A DNA stretch of 64,000 bases from Inonotus obliquus (Eukaryota > Basidiomycota > Agaricomycetes > Hymenochaetales > Hymenochaetaceae). The first letter of the stretch is position 1. Each line of letters begins with the position of its first letter. The notes under the pieces are model-generated. The model was not told the DNA's origin and did no database searches. It worked only from the letters and a program-made list of their open reading frames with translations. Shown piece by piece: positions 46,488 to 60,064 of the stretch. Made by a program: the position numbers and the translations under genes. The DNA lies in contig JAJHTX010000001.1 in NCBI GenBank assembly GCA_032164295.1, positions 2,666,001 through 2,730,000 on the forward strand, read 5' to 3'.

Positions 46488-49430
46488 CTATGCTGCATCC
46501 ACCTCGGCCGCGGCTGACTGTAGCTCTGCAAGACGTGCTCTCATCTTCGGTCTGGGTTTCATGGCTATCTCAGTATAAACCAACTCAATAAACATAATCC
46601 CACTTACACTTCTTGCAACTTCGCTTCCAAAGCCTGTTTCTCATCCTGAAGTGCTAGACGCTTCTCCGCATCAAGCTTCGTGCTATACAAAGGGGAAAGT
46701 CAGCCAGAAAAGCTTTCGGTTAAACAGCGCACTACGTACAATACATATCCTCCTTGCCCGTCGTAATGCAGAATCATGGAGTGATACTTCCATAATGAAG
46801 GTCGATGAGACACAGTCAGTAAGGTAATACCTAGTCGCGTCGCATTTTCCATCATTTTAGTTTCCATTTCTAGCGGGACCAAAGAAGTTGCTTCATCAAG
46901 AATAGCGAACTAAGGCACCAGTTAACACATGCGATCCAAAGATCAACGGCCAAACTGCAGACCTTGGGCTTATGGTAGAATAATCTTGCCCATGCGATCT
47001 TCTGCTGATCACCACCACTCAGAGAATCCCTCCAGTCGCGTGCAGCATTCCAGCCGCCTTCGCGTTCGACGATGTGGTCCAGCTGTACAACGGCAAGGAT
47101 CGAGAGTAGGTCGTCGTCTGAAACCCCACCTATATGTCACACCCGAGTATTAGCAGAACGCATTATGGCTGTGAAAAGAAACACTACATACGATCAAGCA
47201 TATCATTTTGCGAATGAGGATATATCACTTGATCTCGGAGCGTGCCAAGTGATAGGTATGGTCGCTGAGGGATCAAGAGAAATTCGGACGCTGGGGGTTT
47301 ACTAACAACACCACCATAAACGGGCCATAGTCCGCCTAGAATCCTGAAGAGAGACGACTTTCCGCATCCGTTTGGACCAACGATTAACAGGTGTTCCTGC
47401 AGAATGTCAGTCACAGGCAACATCAGCAACAAATCGAGCTTACCCCGCGTTTCACATGGAAATTCAGACTTCTTACAAGAACATCACCGTTAGGTGTCAC
47501 GATGGGAACATTCTCAAAAACTATATCCTCCGAGTCTATCACCTTACCCCGGCTCTTCAAAACTGGTGATGTGTTGAATGAAATTAGTTCAACTTGGATG
47601 ACTACGAGTACTTACGTTGCAAGTTATCCTCACTCTTGGCGCTGCTAACAAGCTCCTTCTCGTGTTTCCCTTTCTTGATGTCTGACATAGTATCAAGAAG
47701 CTGTGCAACCCGCGCAGTGTATCCTGCCAGCTCCGATAAGTCCTTGTAGGAGTACATGACACGCCCAAAGGCATCTGTTTGGGAGGTAAGGATCCGTTTC
47801 AATAGATCACAGTAATTGCGAACCTGATGATGATAGTAGAAGTCGGCGGTTGGTGACAAAGCCTAAGAAATGCATAAATAACGTGATCGTAAACTGGTAA
47901 CACCTATATGCGTACCTTCCGTTCGACCACCAAGGTCAAGGTTCTCCACACCTGGAATCTTGAAGAAGATGGGAATAGCACAGATACAGAGCTGCCGACA
48001 GTTCAGCAATTTCCACCAGTCTAATGGTGTACCAAGACCTACTCCAAAGCTTCCCCATAGCCACCTACGTAACATTAGAACCGGAAGGCCAGATGAAGGC
48101 AAAAAGCTCACTTGATGATGCCCTCTTCTATTATACCATGCCATACTTTAATCCTGAGGACTCTATTGACATGCTTGATAAGCCCGTAATAATCACGCTC
48201 AATAAGCATTTTCTCTGTCTCCTCGCCACCAAAGAAAGCGATTTCTTCGGAAAACTCGGCAAGACGAGAATGCGAATGACGGAGTTGCCCGCTCAGCTGT
48301 GCTTCCTCGGCTGCATATTTGCCGAAAGGCGGTGTAAGTATTCGTACTGGCAAGAGTAATATTAGTGACAGTATACCGGGAAAAAAGTACAAGGGTGAGC
48401 TCACGAAGGGCAGCGGACAATTGAACAAGTCCGGTGAGGAGAACAAGACCCTCTGCTCCGACATTCTGCGCTAATTGATAATTGTACAGACAGACATCTA
48501 GTACCGGTTTCGCCAAATTGGAATAGATTGCAGCAAGGTGTGTCGAGAATCTGTGAATGTCTACTGTGATCATTCTGCAAGAAATTGTTTGAGGATATGA
48601 ACATAGTTGAGGAGTTTATGACGTACTGATCGGGGTTCTGAATTCGATCATCAAGATTGGCTAGTGAGGAATAGTGAACCTCAGTCCAAGTGCATGTTTA
48701 AGCAGGACCACTTACACATCTTGTAGAACACCATGCTCTGATCCTTGTCGTCACCTAAGTACTGTTTCATGACTTCCGCCGTTAGTCGCGTTCTATAAGC
48801 GATTGCAAGCTTGTTCTGAATATAGCTGAGAAGGCTATTGCATGCTGTGGCGGGAATAGCAACGAGTAGCCAACGAAGTATGTTGAAGAAGAAGGGAACG
48901 GGTTGAGCTCTAACAAGAGACGCGACGATCCTAAGATAACGTAGCTGTGTGAAATACGTTCACTTGGTAGCTTAGCTTGAATATCACTCACTTGCCGTCC
49001 AGCGCAGCAACATAGAGTGAGATTGCTGTTCGAAATATTAAAAGGCTTGAATGGTAGAATAGTAATAGCGCTTCTTTTGAGCGAAGTCCTGGGATGCATA
49101 TCCTCAAAATTCTGGAAAGTCTCTCATAGAAGACAGCATCGACCTAGGAGCGCTCTGTGATCAGCGGTCTACGAACTGACATCCAGAAAGACGCACTGCA
49201 ACTCTCCCTTGCCTCCCTTGCTTAGAATCTGCCTTCCCCTTCCCCTTTGCCTTACTGCGACTTGACTGCTGTACTGATTTCCCCGAGAAACCTCGAAATG
49301 ACCAGAGCAGGAAATAGAGGCTGAAGCTGATCGTCAAGGCACGCTGAATTGCCGGTCTGTGGGCAGCGTAAGCCGCCGCAAGCTGTTTGATCTGAGACTT
49401 CGTCGGACGAAGCGTCGACGGTGCAACCAT
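46488..49430 (-). CDS. Peroxisomal ABC half-transporter (ABCD family, PXA/ALDP-like)
   Basis: This half-size transporter imports long-chain acyl-CoA into peroxisomes as a dimer. It runs from [20 protein letters not shown] to the stop at 46488, roughly 730 residues in about 13 exons (not all borders were fixed). The ABCD signatures are [19 protein letters not shown] near the N-terminus, a six-helix membrane domain with [26 protein letters not shown] and [20 protein letters not shown] (the EAA-like loop). The ATPase domain has Walker [15 protein letters not shown], signature [14 protein letters not shown], Walker [10 protein letters not shown] and the H-loop LTVSHRP. A coiled stretch ([17 protein letters not shown]) ends the protein. 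Which of the two yeast subunits (Pxa1, Pxa2) it matches is unclear. Confidence 0.88.
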
Positions 49431-49612
49431 AAGAAATTAGAGTTGATGTCGAAGACAAGAACACGGACGGCAAGGCAAGGCAAGGAGCTTGAGAAGACAA
49501 CGGAATGCAATCATGCATGTGATTTGACGCGTCATTTACGTAATATTTGTCCCGTACTTCTCTTATTTTCCAACAACTTAAAGTCTACTACTACGTGTTA
49601 TCCTGGTGTATT

Positions 49613-50642
49613 TCAGTTGGGAACGTCCTTACTGGACATGGCCTTCACATGTGCCACAACTTCTTTCCAGTCCTTCACCCGTCTGATGTTTGGCGGAAAG
49701 TCCTTGTCAGCAACCTCCTTCTTCCACCACTCCTCTCCATGTTCAAACTCGAGTCTCTCCTTGTATCCAAGATGATCTTCCAGGCTTTCCAGCTTCGATA
49801 TCCTTCGATTCCAGCTATACTCACCGAATAGTAAAACGGGGATGGGAGGCGACGCGTCTCGCGCACAGGCGAAGGCATTCTCCACCGAGTCATCGATCAA
49901 CAACTTGGCATTTAACCTGTGGCAAACCTATCATGGGTGTCCTGTCATTCTAATATTGCTTAAGCGCATCTGTGGGTTTACCTCGGGTTTTCCTACTCTG
50001 ACTTGAACTCCATTTCCCTCTTCATCTTTGAGAAACTGGCCTGTACAGACAACATCATCAAATAGATCTGACAACGGGGCATGAAAAAACTCAGCGTAAG
50101 TAATGTTAGCCACTTCGCCACTCACCTGGGAAATATTGTTTAATCCACTCTCGCGTCTCGGGCTCCTCCTCCGTATGTCTCGCTGTTATAATCACAAGTT
50201 TGTATCCCAGTGCCCGGAGTGCTTGTACTCCTTCTAGGGCACCTGGAACAGGCTTCGGAGTCATGATGCTCGTCTCATAGTAAATCTTGACTTTGTCGTG
50301 CGTCTCTGCTGGACTTCCCCAGTATGGGTTCTACCTCGCGGAGAATTCTGCTGTCAGCTCTCCAAATGCTACCCGAAATTGGGCTGAACAGCTACCTTCC
50401 AATAATGATAATCTATTTAGCAACAAGTTAGGTGAATCACCATTAAAAGATTCACTTGATATGTGCTACTCTTACAATGGAAATCATCGAGAGTCATGTT
50501 TGTTCCGTACGTTTTGTTGTGCCCTTTTATACGGTTAAGAGATAGTAATCATCTATGCTTGATACTCACAATCCGCGACTGACTGATTAGTTTGGGAAAG
50601 CACATCATCTAGGTCGACAGCGATAACACCAGCATCTGACAT
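49613..50642 (-). CDS. HAD-superfamily hydrolase-like protein, intact copy
   Basis: Seven exons start at MSDAGVIAVDLDDVL, where DLDD is HAD motif I. The next exon gives WHNKTYGTNMTLDDF, followed by NPYWGSPAETHDKVK, motif II LGYKLVIITARHTEEEP, the lysine region and VCHRLNAKLLIDDSVENA, motif III/IV (DDS). It ends HGEEWWKKEV and DWKEVVAHVKAM. This is a fungal HAD family of the 5'-nucleotidase-like type; its substrate is unknown to me. A decayed tandem copy lies at 51943-52988 in the same orientation, with another gene between. Exons join in phase at every junction I checked. Confidence 0.82.
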
Positions 50643-51067
50643 GGTGGTTGAGAGCGAAAGAATGTCAAGAAATCCCATAGTCCCGTAAGGTAAGGGATCC
50701 AATAACGTGTGATGTAATCATGACTCGTCTTATCTTATCAGCAAATGACGTAATCACGACAAACCAACGCACATAAGAACACACATTGTGAATTTGCTCC
50801 CATGTTAGTCTATACAACACAGGCCTCACCGGACCATCGAATCATGGCATTTGGATCTACTCATGCAACATCAACTCCCCGCCCAACTCAAATAGCCTTG
50901 TCGGTAGCTTCGGGATGCCGCCACAGCCTTCCAGGTTGACTATATAAACCGCCCGATTCGAGTGAGTTCTACCCCGCTATCTCTTTTCCCCTTCTACTAC
51001 CTCCCACATAGTGTGTGCTCTGGCAAGCGAAGCTTCTCAATCTTAGGAAGCTCGCATTATAGGCTGT
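50643..51067. promoter_or_regulatory. Divergent promoter region, HAD gene / orphan gene, with TATA box
   Basis: A TATATAAA motif at 50941-50948 lies 120-127 nt before the orphan gene start on the plus strand. No coding ORF is evident in the rest of the 425-nt gap. Confidence 0.45.
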
Positions 51068-51679
51068 ATGATGTCTGGAAGGAGCTTTCTTGCTACTGCT
51101 ATTCGGGACAAAAAGGACGTTCCATCACCTCTCCCTGCTGAACTGGTTACGTATCGGCTGGATGATGAAATGGTATACGTCGAACCCGCAAGAGATTACC
51201 ACCAAGCACTCGAGTATGCACGTGCTGTCTTTCCAGCACTCGCCACTCTACCCCCTTCCCGAATCGTCTTCCTCGTAAACGTCCGCGTAAACGGTTCACT
51301 GCGAAAGGTCCGTATCGCTCCAATGGCTTGGCCACGCGTAATGAAATCCCTAGCCACATACGAAATCATCGAGCTCGCTATCCTTCCCGAATTCACTATC
51401 CCTATCAACTCCCGAGCAGCGAAATCAGAAACCGAACTCGCCACAGACACGAATATGAGTGGCGACGATGACACGCCACCACCGAAATATGGGAGTAGCT
51501 CCGATTTGGACTATTCCTCTTCCCTGGATCATGCGAGGCATATGAGGTACAAAGATTCGGAGAGATCACCTTATTTTACGCTTCATGCTTCCGATGCTGA
51601 AAGACTCTCGCCGCCGCCATTTTCGCCTTCGGCGAAGCGGTGCACGGGCACTTTTAGTTGGTTCACCAAGCTTTTCTAA
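51068..51679 (+). CDS. Intronless protein of unknown function, 203 aa
   Basis: A single exon runs from the ATG at 51068 (MMSGRSFLATAIRDKK) to the stop at 51679. The first 115 residues look globular, with a pattern (VTYRLDDEMVYVEPARDYHQ, SRIVFLVNVRVNG) that could fold like a ubiquitin-type or PB1-type domain, but no family is recognised. The rest is acidic then Ser/Pro-rich and probably disordered, ending in KCTGTF-like aromatic residues (SWFTKLF). Lack of introns in an intron-rich region, a TATA box upstream and the coding-like codon pattern all support it as real. It sits between the HAD gene and its decayed copy. Confidence 0.7.
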   Translation: MMSGRSFLATAIRDKKDVPSPLPAELVTYRLDDEMVYVEPARDYHQALEYARAVFPALATLPPSRIVFLVNVRVNGSLRKVRIAPMAWPRVMKSLATYEIIELAILPEFTIPINSRAAKSETELATDTNMSGDDDTPPPKYGSSSDLDYSSSLDHARHMRYKDSERSPYFTLHASDAERLSPPPFSPSAKRCTGTFSWFTKLF

Positions 51680-51942
51680 TTTACGGATCCTACATCTGTA
51701 GTTTCGTCTCTCCCTCCTGGTCTGACTTGCATTGACGCGAGATCCTATGGGATTATGGGATCGCTTGCATTCCATATTGCTTAATCGCTCAGGAGACGAG
51801 AATACGAATTCCTTTGGACGATGGCTCCTCTTTCCCTTCCTCACCTTTCAATATTGGTTTATTCTCATACATCTTCTTCTCAATAACCCTATTTATTTAT
51901 CTCATTCGTGTAATTTATTGTACAGATATCCCGGTCGTTGGA

Positions 51943-52988
51943 TTAGGCTAACACGTGGGCAACAACTTCCTTCCAGTCCTTTACCCGCTTTACATTTGGT
52001 GGAAGACCCTTTTCAATGCTCTCTTTCTTCCACCACTCTTCTCCATGCTCAAATTCAAGCCTTTCCTTGTATCCGAGATGATCCTTTGGGCCATCTAGCT
52101 TTGATATCCTCTGATTCCAGGTATATTCACCAAACAGAAGGACAGGGATCGGAGGAGTTGCATCTCGTGCGCAAGTAAGGGCGTTCTCCGCAGAGTCGTC
52201 AGTTAACAATTTGGCGTTTAGTCTGTGGTAAAGCTAATGAAGCACTCACCCTGTCAGTCCGCAAGACTCACGTGGTTAGGTGCAATACCCACCTCGGAGT
52301 TTCCCTACTTTGAATTGCCCACCGCTTCCTTCGTCATCTTTGAGATCCTGTCCTGTCAATGCAATGTTATCAAATAAATCTCATCGCACATATGACTGCG
52401 TTAGTGGATGATCGATTGATTCTTGGAACATTGAGACACTTGGGAAGTGTTGGTTTATCCACTGATGTGTTTTCGGCCGTAGGTCTAGCGGACTCGCGTT
52501 ATTCGACCGGTCGATATCCCATTCCACGGAGTGCCTGTACGCCTTCCCGAGCACCCGGTACAGGCTTTGGGGTCAAGATGGCCGTCTCATCAAAAACCTT
52601 GTCTTTCTCATGTGTCTCTGCTAGACTTCCCCAGTACGGGTTCTGCATCGGGTGCGAGCGAGCCATCCAAGGACCAAGAGAGATGAATATTTTTATCTGC
52701 CGAATTCAAGAAGGCTAGTAAATCACCTTCCAATAGTGATAGTCTATTGCAACCGCAGATTAGAGATAGTGGCATTTATATCCTCAAGGCATGTATTATT
52801 CTTACGATGAAAATCATACAGAGTCATGTTTTTCCATAAGTCTCGTTATGCCCTTTCCATCTAGTCCTGGACCATAATTTACTAAGCGAAAGTGGCAACG
52901 CCCATTCGTACTCACAATCCGTGACTGCTTGAATGTTCTGACTGAGCACATCGTCGAGATCGACGGCTATGACGCCGGCGTCAGGCAT
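51943..52988 (-). pseudogene. Decayed tandem copy of the HAD-like gene
   Basis: It parallels the intact gene at 49613-50642 exon by exon: MPDAGVIAVDLDDVLSQ at the start, then HNETYGK, NPYWGSLAETHEKDK, KPVPGAREGVQALRGMGYRPVE and an intact-looking last exon (DDSAENALTCARDATPP, HGEEWWKKES). However, the second exon loses a base so the frame hits a stop just after HNETYGK. The exon carrying HAD motif II is altered, with the reading ending in a stop after GYRPVE, so VIITARHTE is lost. At least two lesions are thus visible. It may still be transcribed. It lies 264 nt downstream of the orphan gene, in the opposite orientation to it. Confidence 0.82.
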
Positions 52989-53186
52989 GATGATGGTGAT
53001 GAAAGGGGATAAAGGAAAATTGAATGAGACTCGGCCCTATGGCAACATGCGGCGCAGTTAGGACAGGCGTTATCCTGATCGGTTTCGAGCCAAGCTTGAA
53101 TAACTCAGTATATTGTTTGAATTTTGAATATTTGTACAACCAAATTCAAGGACAAGTCTTTCTTTGAAAAAACCAGCTCCACTACT

Positions 53187-53926
53187 TTATGCAACTTGAG
53201 TAATCTGTGAGAACGCAGTTATTAGCGTTGTAGCTTCTATACACCCGGCTTGCCGTACCTTTCCCGTCTTGACATCATAAATCCATCCAGTAATCGTAGT
53301 CTCGTCCAAGACGAGGGGATGTTGCTTCAGAAATTGAACGTCGTCCTTCACGCTCTGTTCGAGCTCCGCGAAGGGGAGGAAGTCAATGGAGTCAACTTCG
53401 CTTGCTGCGGATGCGTATGTCTCCTTGAGTGTCTTCCTGATGCTTTCGTTCGTGAATGTAAGCATGCCACAATCCGTGTGGTGGAACACAGCAACTTCGC
53501 GAGTTCCGAGGAGCTGCTGAGAAATTATGATGCTACGCAGTGCCTCTTTCCTGTCAACGCAAAATAGATGAGCATTCAACTTACGGGAGATACACGGCGA
53601 GACTTACGCAACACCGCCCGCATTCCTGATCACATGTGCATCACCCTCCTTGATACCAAGATGCGCGGCTGGGCTAAGAAATCAATAAGTCAGTATTACC
53701 GATCGAAGGTCAGTGCTGTTGGTTGAGAAACACACTCAAGACGTGCGTCCATGCAAGTTACTGGAATGCAGTAGATGTGAATCAGCCAGGAGTAGAAGGA
53801 AAGTGGGTGAGGCTCACCGATAGTCAATTTCTTTCCAGGTGGGAGGGGTAAGCTTCCCTTGTCGCCGAAGCTGGCAACATATTCCTGATTTGCTTGGAGG
53901 AAGTCTTTATGGCTCTGGGAGGACAT
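53187..53926 (-). CDS. Beta-class carbonic anhydrase
   Basis: This zinc enzyme interconverts CO2 and bicarbonate. Five exons (53926-53818, 53760-53736, 53673-53608, 53550-53259 and 53204-53187) encode 169 residues. The first zinc Cys and the Asp-Arg dyad are in TCMDARLDP, and the other zinc ligands are in VFHHTDCGMLTF (His and Cys). HVIRNAGG and LLGTREVAVFHHTDC are typical of beta-CAs, and the end is VRK-ITQVA-like (KITQVA). The short size and lack of a leader suggest a cytosolic form. Exon 2 is only 25 nt and exon 5 only 18 nt. It is divergent from the RINT1 gene with 355 nt between. Confidence 0.91.
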
Positions 53927-54281
53927 GACGGATGAAAAGGTGAATGTTACTGGAGTGATGGGGTTTATGTGATTTATAGAACTGGATGAGCGGAACCAAG
54001 TCAGCAGAAGCTATAAGCCTGTGAAGGCGCGATGGGATGATCAGCATGGCGCAATTCGCATAAAATTGAGACATACGCGATAAGAAACCAGCTGCAGATA
54101 TATAATGGAGCACGACCATTCAAAACCATTTATAATCCAGCGAATCACAGCTCGCCTTGGGCATGGACAGAGGATAACCAGCCAATGAGAATGATGTGAT
54201 CTTCATCGTACCCAGTCACGTGAATAGGGTCCTAAGATTTCCTAATTTAGAAGGTATCTACTTTCAACTTCATCTTCTACC
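53927..54281. other. Divergent promoter region, carbonic anhydrase / RINT1
   Basis: This 355-nt gap lies between head-to-head genes. It has a TATATAATG stretch near 54096-54105, but this is not at a usual distance from either start. No other feature is seen. Confidence 0.4.
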
Positions 54282-57278
54282 ATGACTTCCGCTCAGATCC
54301 AAGGACTGTTGCAAGGACCAAATCACAACGACTCAATAAACTACGCTATACATGCCATCAATGCATCTTTCTCTTCTCTTCAGCTTGCAAACTCTGGATC
54401 GACGCTTACAGACGTCATAGAAAATGCGCGTGCAACCTCAGAAGCATACAATACTCAAGTGCGATTACTCTCCAAGGGACTACGCCTATCAATCTCACCA
54501 CTGTCTTCCCTAGAATAGCTAGTCGAGTCTCAACAGAACTTATACGAGCTTATACGTGAAACACGAACCAAGGCGAGAGAGCAGCTTATGACTGCTCAGG
54601 AGCTCTCACTGTTGCGGCATTCGCTTGCGGATGAGCTGTCGAGCCTTGACGAAGAGCTAGAATCATCAGCGACATCCGAAGGAGATGGTCCATCACTACT
54701 CGAGGAAATAGAAACCTTGCATCGTAATCTCAAAGAATTGGAAAGCGTGAAGGGATATGTTCAGGTCATCCACAAGGCACTTCAACTAAGGTACCACCGA
54801 CGTGACTCTTCTGCCTAAAAATTAACTAACGCCGTCTTGCCAGTGAAAAAGCAATCAAGGACGTTCAAAATGCGCCGCAGGCGCTTCCGATATCCGAGGC
54901 TACTTTAGCAAACTATGTGCTTCTGCAACAGTTGGTACGCTCAATAAAGATAGGATGCGGACAGGCCGAGGGCAGTACGGGGCAGGATATCAAAATAGTC
55001 TCATTCCTGACTGATCTGGTGGATAAGACATGGCTACGTATAAAGGACGTACTGGCGTCGTTAGTAAATCTCCTCAGGGGTGTTCGAATCTCATTAATGT
55101 GGATGTCAGGACGTTACTCTCTGCTGCCGAAGGGCTTCATTGGCCAATGCCTGTCGATTATGCTGCTGCGAAATTGGATATCAGGAGGGCGTTTGAGAAT
55201 GCTTTCGCAAATCTTCTCAACTTACAAGAAATGTGCGTGCTGGTAGTTTCTTTCTTTTTCTGATTTCCTGACCTCATCCCTACTTCAGCGGAGATCGGCT
55301 CAATGCCAACCAAGATACGACAAAACCTTCAAAGGATGGCATATATCCTCTACAAGCGCTTGTCCGACCAATCTCCCAAAGGTTTAAATATCATTTTGAG
55401 GGTACGCGGCAAACCAATAGGTTGGATAAGGTATGTGATGTGTTCGCCTAACGATCAGTTACCTCATGCGGTACAATTTTAGCCTGAATGGTATTTTGCG
55501 CACATACTAAACGTATCACACGAACATCGGCCACTATTAGAGTTGATAATCCAACGACTGCTCCAATCCTCAAAGTACTCATGGATCAACGCTTGGGTAC
55601 GATCAAAGCACGATTTAGTTTGACTAGTCACTCATATTTGTATTGTTACTAGCGAGAATTTACGCGACTACTACTCCCTATCCTTGGCAGGAAGCTTAGA
55701 CGATCCATACCTACATTGCTTCCTCATCCACCCTTGCTCGCTCACACTATCTATCAAGCTCTTGCATTCGATGAGGCGCTGAAGGAAGCTGGGTTTGATC
55801 TCGCAGGGACCTATGAAAAATCAACGGAAGCTACTGAGTGGGAAAGGACGAGCGATATTATCCTGGGTAACGTAATCTGGTTTGATACTTGGGTCGAAGG
55901 AGAGCGCAAATGTAAGCAAAGCACGGCATTTTACGTCTCGTGCACCGACTAAACTGAATACTAGTTGCCAGGAATCAGTACAACGGAATTATCACGTCAC
56001 CTGATGCATGGCAGTTTTCTGACGAGTCAGAAGAAGAGGCTGGCTCAAGCGATACAGAAGTTCGACCCACTAACTCCGCGCGCCGTGTGAAAGCTTTGTT
56101 AGAGCAGATAACTGGTAAGATTTTAACACGAGCTGAAGCAGGAGTCTCTGAGAAAGCATATACAGATCGCTACAAGGCTCTTCCTCGGTTCCGCCACAGG
56201 ACGCGATTCCTTGTTACCGTACAAATTCCAATACTCGAGCTGTACCATACGGGCATCTCAGATCAGCTTGACTCCTATGAATCGCTATCTTCTTTCCTCA
56301 CCCGGGTTGTACCTGGAGCTCTTGCTGTACAAGCTAGTCATGCAAGAGATGGGGAGAGCGTCACGTCGGGAGTAGATGGTGCCAAACGCCTCGTGAAGGC
56401 GTTTGTAAGTACGAAGTGGATGGCACACGTAATGAGTGCTTGGGGAGAAGACATGGTCTGTCGGTGCATCTGAATGGAATGATTACTGACTGATAACTTT
56501 TTCTTCTAGTTCTTCCTTGAGCTCTGGCACCAGATCTGTGAAAACGCCTCTTTACGAAGTTGGGTTCAAGGCATTGACGCCTTACCCGATCCTAATGTGA
56601 TAAATGACGAAGGGACGATCTTTCAGAAACTTGTTGCCCAGTACAATAAACTGGCGGGACGCGCTGAGGATATGTTAGTTAGACAGATCACCGGTGAAGT
56701 TGAAGCAGAGCTCAAGGAACATTTATTCAAGTTCGTAATTTCATTATTTATTTATTTGCCTGCACGCCAACTTGCTTATTAGACAACCGGATGCATCTGT
56801 CGACGGCGAGAATCCAGTGGTGCCGCAAACATTCCTCAAGCCGCTGAATCAGCTCTCGGGGCATCTCTCTTCCCTTACGAATATTCTTCCCGCGCCAACG
56901 GCTATCAACTTATATCGACGCATTTCGGATCATATTGGAAACCATATTCTACAACGCCAGGTCGTGTATCGTGGTCGGTCGAGAATGTCTCTCGCAGAAG
57001 GACGTTCCGTACTGCACGAGGCGAATTACTGGGTAAAGGCCAGTCGGAAGGCTATGGCTCCGTCAGGTTTGCGACGAGTCGAAGGTCCTTGGGAGCGACT
57101 CCTTGAGGCCGGTCGTCTTCTCAGCCTAGAAGGGGAAGAATTCCGGCGGGTGGTGAATGCTGTTCGACTGGGTGATGACAAGCAATACGAGCTTATCGCA
57201 GAGGAGTTGGGGATTAGTGAGATGAATACTGAAGAAGTTCTAAAGGTGCTTAATGTGCGGGAGGATTTCCCTAGGTAG
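54282..57278 (+). CDS. RINT1/TIP20-family vesicle tethering protein
   Basis: About ten exons, the first 54282-54458 and the second starting at 54519, encode roughly 800 residues. The protein is a RINT1-Tip20 type tether: an N-terminal coiled coil (SLLEEIETLHRNLKELESV), then a long helical region with LSLLRHSLADELSSL, PEWYFAHILNVSHEHRPLLELI, the hallmark WFDTWVEGERKFARNQY, and LPRFRHRTRFLVTVQIPILELYHTG. These proteins act with Dsl1 and Sec39 in retrograde Golgi-to-ER transport. I did not fix every intron; some, such as 54459-54518 and one between 54791 and 54841, are clear by phase. The stop at 57278 ends RKVLNVREDFPR-like (NVREDFPR). Confidence 0.83.
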
Positions 57279-57500
57279 TTGGGATTGTTTGGCTTTTTGT
57301 TTTGCAAATGTCGATTTCGATTTTTGCCAAGTTCTGACCAGAATGTCACGTGAAGTGACGATTTGATGACGCATATAGCCACTACGGATGTCAAACGGTA
57401 GTTATATGATATATTCGCTCAGCAACCATGGGATCCCGTCTCTTGCCACCTCTCACCGTTACGCATCCTTCACCGTCGACAAACAATACAAACGGTAATA

Positions 57501-58614
<1,114 letters not shown>

Positions 58615-58696
58615 GATACTTTACAAAACAATTCTTTTGTTCATATATGTAAAAATCAGGAATTCGTCAAATCTGCCTTTGAATTTGTGTCATCCC

Positions 58697-59773
58697 TCAA
58701 GCCCCATCTTTGACTGCTTGCCACGAGGGGCGGGAAGTGATATCGTTCCACCACCTTATGAATATGATGAGAATAGGATCAAGGGGATTAGGTCAATATA
58801 GTGAAAACCCGTACCTTGCGACATTCGGCCTGGACGTAAGCGTAAGCGCATTGATTCCAATGGACTGTAACGTTCGAAGGTTAAGAGTGATTCTCATCAT
58901 AACCACGTAGAAAGAATGAAAAGTACCTCAACCAATGCTCCGTACGGAAGGTGGAACAAGTCAGCGATGGTAACAGTCTAAGTATAGCATTAGCTTATGA
59001 AAGAGAACTTTATCAAGAGGACCACTTACATCACCGGAGAGATACTTCCTCTTGCTCAGAATCACCTCATAGGCATCCAATTTTGCAGATAACGTATCCG
59101 TGAGCTCCTTGACGCGCTCTTCATTAGTTGTAAGGCCCCGCATCCTATATATCGCATTTCTATCAGTAACTCCCAGTACTGATACCAGTGGGGCTTGCAC
59201 TAACGGTTTGAAGACCTTCTCGGCACCAATACCGCTTGCAAAGGGGTCAAAGTTATTCTGCTCGATGCTCGCGGCCTCTTCGAACCGTCCCCACGCTTCG
59301 AGGTCGGACGGGGAAGGGACCAATCCTGGTGTACCTTGGTTTGCATACTTGAGCGCAATGTAGCGTGCGATAGCGCGACTCTCGTAGATCGTATAGTCTC
59401 CATCCTGTGGTATCATGTCAGTCTCGAACACAGTCGTGAGAGTGTAGTTGTTGTATACCTTGAGCACAGGGACTTGACCGAAAGGCTGCAGAGCAATGAA
59501 CTCTGGTTTCTTGTGCGCGCCACTCCTGAGATCGATAGGAACAAGCTCATACGGGACGTTCTTCTCCTTCAGAACCGTCGCCACACGGCGGGTACACGTA
59601 GACGTTGCAAATCCATAAAGCTTGACTGTCATATTCTGACCTATTGTGCGAGAGATGGAGGAACTACTGAAGTAAGACTCGAGATTGAGATTGGTCGATG
59701 CGAGGTTTAAGAGGACGGCTAGTGCGATGACTAGAAGAGAGTGAAGAGCAAGAGAAGATAACTTTGACGCCAT
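58697..59773 (-). CDS. Glutathione S-transferase
   Basis: Six exons cover the canonical GST: 59632-59459, 59404-59205, 59144-59030, 58977-58927, 58864-58815 and 58754-58697, giving 215 residues from the Met at 59632. The thioredoxin-like domain starts KLYGFATSTCTRRVATVLKE and has QPFGQVPVLK and DYTIYESRAIARYIA (the glutathione-binding Ser/Glu). The C-terminal helical domain has KYLSGD-TVTIADLFHLPY, and the end is RPSWQAVKDGA. A longer reading in the same frame starts at 59773 and adds 47 residues with a hydrophobic core (LLVIALAVLLNLAS), which could be a real membrane leader or 5' UTR. It is close to phi-class fungal GSTs. Confidence 0.88.
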
Positions 59774-60064
59774 TATCTGCTATGATCTTAGGGTCATGTG
59801 TGCTTTGTATCGAAAGGTATAGAACAACAGAAGCCTGTTTACTATACAGGAACCCAGTAAGAATCCCGAGTCGGCTGAATGGCATTATTCAGCTGTTCTT
59901 TCTTCTCACCGGTTATCCGGTGCGTTGGGCGCGTTGAGTTGTCCAGTTACCCTCGCTTGAGTGTGGAAAAAAACTCTAAGACGCGCCACGCGTTATTTGG
60001 TCTTGTTTGAGCGATAAATCCTTTCTCATGCGCTTGTCTGAACGCGTCGAATCCATAGTCTTGG

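Noticed and set aside
52359..52718. 119-codon plus-strand ORF across the HAD pseudogene
   Set aside because: It is antisense to recognisable HAD sequence and has no pattern of its own.
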